64,000 nucleotides of DNA from Ianthella basta. Its lineage: Eukaryota; Porifera; Demospongiae; Verongiida; Ianthellidae. Positions 61,033 to 64,000 of this stretch are shown piece by piece (the stretch's first letter is position 1; each line of letters starts with the position of its first letter). The position numbers were made by a program, and so were the translations under genes. The notes under the pieces were generated by a model that ran no database searches, was not told the DNA's origin, and worked only from the letters and a program-made list of their open reading frames with translations. The DNA is taken from contig OZ025884.1 of the NCBI GenBank assembly GCA_964019415.1, positions 3,231,193 through 3,295,192 of the forward strand, given 5' to 3'.

Positions 61033-63814
61033 CTATGTGTATATGGGAAGAGGAACAAGGGAGAATGGAGAAACACAAGACACGTCTGGCAGCTACACAA
61101 AGGGATACAGGGGGAATTAATTAGTGGTTAACATGGGCACCAGGGTGTCATGGCATATAAAATACACTCACACTAGGGCACTTCTCATAATGACTGAATG
61201 CCCATGTCCAAATATAACCAGAATAGCATTTGTTGCCATGAGCAATGGATACAATGGGGTACTTAATACATGCTATGTGCACCACACAAGCAACACAGAC
61301 TATTTATATACTAAATAATGCATAGCATTGTATACAATAAGTACACAGGTCACTTGTACATAATATTATACATCATTAAAGGGGACTGATGAGGTGACAC
61401 ATGCACAACCTCCTTACAATAAAGATGACACCAACAGTTAGTGTGGTCCATTCACTCACCTTCAGTGGAGAGCTGGGCCACAAATAGTGACAGTGACTGC
61501 AAAAGAGGATTGGAACTCACAATTGAACATACATGATGGAAACTGGTGGAGGATAAAGAATGTGATACACTGTCTGATGTGTGTAGTTCAGTCAGGTGCT
61601 TGCACTTAATGAGGCAGTGAGAAAGTGCCATGGTGTCAAAAGTAGTGAGGTACAAATTAAAGGTGAGACAACTGTCCAACTGAGTGACAATGCTCTGGGT
61701 GAGAGACTCATTCTGAGACTCAAAAAGAGTGCGCACTACAAACAAAAGATAAGGGTTGGCAACGTTACAAATTGATGGCAAGTCACCACCTGTGGCAAAG
61801 ATGGCCTTATTGACCTCTGCTGACTTGAGCTGCGTTAGACCAGCAAAGAATTTCAGAACTACTGCGTACTTGGGATTGTGGTGGTTCTTCCTCCAGAAGG
61901 CAGCTTGGTCTGTCTTGGGCAACAGGGAGAGATGATAGGCAGCAAAGTACTCCTGCTTCGTGGTATGGCTGAAGTTCAGCGTGCTGTGTGTTGAGTAACC
62001 GGGTTCCTGGCTGGAGTACAAGTGGAGGAGACCACCCAAGGAGGATTCAACCACCAAGTTGTTGGGTGAAATTGAGAAGATGTGCCGTACATCAGCTTCT
62101 TGGAAGATGTAATCAGGTGGTTCCTGGATGAGACCATTGAAGGCGAGGACACCGAGGGATGACAACAGGTGCTTAACATCTGGTGGGAGATCAGTGAGGG
62201 ATTGGTTAATTTGGAAATCTCTCTTCTCATGCTTTCGTTTCTCTCGAGTGACCATCCTGGCAATGGAGGATTTGTAGCACTCTGTCATTGTTGCAGGGAA
62301 TGACCTGCCTGCAGCACCATTTTCATAGACAGAACAGAAGATCAATAAATTCATTGGTATGTAAGCACCTCCCATGAGGTCTGGTCGGGCCCTCAGATCA
62401 GACAACATGGTCTTCTCTTCGCCTGGCTCACTCTTGAAGAAGTCTTTCACATATGACTCCATTGCTGCCTCATCAAATCCAAGGATCTCGTAGAAGACAG
62501 CCCTGTGCTCTTGTAGAAGAGGGCAGCTACCGGGACGAGTGGACACTATGAAGTGAGCTTGGGGGAGCAGACGACCTCCCAAGAGGGCTCCTAGGAGGGA
62601 TCCCTCGGGGATGACCATCAGGCCATGTACTTCATCCACCCCATCAAATATCAGGAGCACATTTTCTCCTTCGCTCTCCAGCAGTGAGTCAGTTGAGGTA
62701 GGGCACTTCTTCCCTGCAATGTAGTATCGTAGAAGTTGCTCCAGTCCAGCTTCACTGTCGTCTTTCAGTGCTTGTGACACAGCCTTGTCACGCAGAGGGA
62801 AGAACAGGATTAGGGAGAATTCGCTTGGTTCATTGTTAGCTGCTTTCTGACAAAGGTGTTTGAGGAAAGTGGTTTTACCTGTGCCAGGTTGCCCGTAAAT
62901 TATTCTGGTTTGCTGGGGACCTTTGCAAAGGAAACTATTGACTGTCACTTGTTGAGCCACTCCTTCTGACATTCGTATGCCACAATCACGGAATCGCTTA
63001 AGGAACTCAGTCTGACTCATGTCTCCCTGTTTTCTCGTTTGAGGGTCATTCTGCAGTACAGCTACTTTTGTAAACTGTAGCTCACGTGGCCCTTCTGTGA
63101 GGGGCAGCCGCTGGTACCTACTGTAGGCAAGTCTCCTTACATGTTGGAGTGGCTCTGGGAGGACAGGACACATCTCCACCTACAGGGGGGGGAAGGGGAG
63201 GGGTGATAAAAACTAGCCAGGATTCATCATTGATACACTTGAATGTGGCATATATTGATGATCAATGCTGGATAATGGGCTACGTCTATGTATATCCATC
63301 ACAAATTAAACACTTCTGGTTTCAACAGAAGCAGACAAGGGGATGCTGCAGTCAACAAGACTGGCCAGTTGTTGAAATGGGCCTGTTGTTTGCAGTGAGA
63401 CACTAATACCACTGTAGCAGCAGTAAGTGCAATGACCAGTGATTATGTCAATCAATCTAGCCTTAAGTGAGCTAGTGCTCTTCTGGGAGAGCTTACACAG
63501 TACACACCCCACTCTGTACGCCACACACTGTACACGCCCCACACTGTACACGTCCCACACTGTACACACCCCACACTGTACACGCCCCACACTGTACACA
63601 TCCCACACTGTACACACCCCACACTGTACACACTCCACACTGTACATACCTAACACTGTACTAACCCCACACTGTACACACCCCACACTGTACACATCCC
63701 ACACATGTCTACATGCACTCCTCACTTTGCCATCAGGGTCAGCAGACTGTGCTGCAACCTCTCTCACTCCCTCTCTGATCTCACCCTCGACCTCTGTGCT
63801 GTGTCTTGCCTCCG
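57993..63814 (-). CDS. NLR gene D: NACHT-LRR receptor, 5' part beyond the window
   Basis: Exons joining in frame: 63814-63726 (linker), 63179-61460 (NACHT), 61032-60890, 60639-60498, 59881-59718 and 58271-57993. Phases 0,1,0,1,0, as in the other copies. The linker exon is that of gene B and opens in phase 1, so a CARD exon is expected upstream. The last 90 bases of the window match the intron next to the CARD exon of B, ending about 60 bp short of it. The first LRR exon ends at an unusual donor, GTACTT, where the others have GTAAGT; splicing efficiency may differ. Confidence 0.8.
58366..58589. mobile_element. Small TIR element in NLR D terminal intron
   Basis: About 224 bp with ends AAGCTCTAAT and ATTAGAGCTT, inserted in the otherwise conserved stretch GGCTTCAGGGGTA / GGTTGCTGATGG. 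Interior AT-rich with GCAAAATTT-like motifs. Probably a MITE; the target duplication is unclear. Confidence 0.6.
59596..59670. repeat. Foldback palindrome in NLR D intron
   Basis: Core AGTACAGTGATTACTGTAAT with partly matching CACACA/TGTGTG arms; one arm has diverged. Same intron position as in the other three genes. Confidence 0.55.
60109..60212 (-). CDS. Possible alternative terminal exon (hydrophobic tail), NLR D
   Basis: Opens in phase 1 after GGTACAG and encodes E-VESNLVNVLLAVTALLFA, then Cys/Leu/Pro residues and a stop after about 33 residues. Matches the candidates in A, B and C. Confidence 0.4.
61460..63179 (-). CDS. NLR D NACHT exon
   Basis: 1,720 nt, phase 0 in and phase 1 out. 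Walker A GQPGTGKT, Walker B LLIFDGVDE and sensor VSTRPG are intact. It is the most diverged of the four, with changed segments such as KRKHEKRDFQINQS and SISPNNLVVESSLGGLLHLY where A-C agree with each other. Confidence 0.9.
63496..63705 (+). repeat. 16-bp minisatellite in NLR D intron
   Basis: About 13 units of CCCCACACTGTACACA type between the linker and NACHT exons, in the same orientation as in B. Confidence 0.9.
63726..63814 (-). CDS. NLR D linker exon
   Basis: 89 nt, phase 1 in and phase 0 out (acceptor TATTCAG, donor GTGAGG). Encodes EARHSTEVEGEIREGVREVA and ADPDGK. Homologous to 29240-29140 in gene B. Confidence 0.7.
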
Positions 63815-64000
63815 CTGAATACAAAGGAGACAAACTCTGAGATCACTACTCACTCATGCACATTGCCCACATAGGACATGCCCTACATGCATACTAATTA
63901 AATATACCCACTTCATTGCTACTAATTCTACATTGAGACTTGCTATGAACTAGTGTGGTGACCTGATGTGGCCAAACACTGTATACAATGGAACCACTGC

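Overview
The window looks like animal nuclear DNA, most probably from a sponge or another early-branching metazoan. The genes have many introns with GT..AG borders. There are many nested transposons, dinucleotide repeats and minisatellites. The main genes encode NACHT-LRR (NLR-type) innate immune receptors joined to HEPN-like, CARD or Death domains. The sponge assignment is inference from gene content, not from a marker gene.

The core is a tandem array of four NLR genes, all on the minus strand: A (3425-13474), B (21027-30319, 5' end not found), C (45299-52650 or beyond) and D (57993-63814, cut by the window edge). All four share one downstream scaffold: a ~1.7 kb NACHT exon, three LRR exons and a terminal exon, with identical intron phases in every copy. 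The N-terminal modules differ. A has a DZIP3-like HEPN exon plus coiled-coil exons. B has a CARD exon. C has a Death-domain exon. D begins like B, and its CARD exon is predicted just past the right edge. A 16-bp minisatellite lies in the intron(s) immediately upstream of the NACHT exon in all four genes, where the modules change.

On the plus strand, tail to tail with C, lie COMMD10-like exons (44207-44961). A decayed copy of the same region lies tail to tail with A (about 1500-2833). Together with shared insertions in the last exons (A like C, B like D), this indicates that a block [COMMD10 - NLR - NLR] was duplicated.

Layout: 1-2833, unassigned DNA and COMMD10 remnant; 3425-13474, gene A; 13.5-15.6 kb, spacer; 15.6-20.8 kb, broken APE-type LINE split by a hairpin-ended element; 21.0-30.3 kb, gene B with several intronic insertions; 31.0-37.3 kb, degraded RT element carrying a full-length intact RTE-type LINE; 37.3-40 kb, repeats and retroelement remnant; 40.3-45.0 kb, COMMD10-like region; 45.3-56.3 kb, gene C, with a TIR element and a 27-bp minisatellite near its 5' exons; 56.3-58.0 kb, repeats; 58.0-64.0 kb, gene D.

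The exon models come from reading splice sites and checking phase by hand. No homology search or RNA evidence was available.
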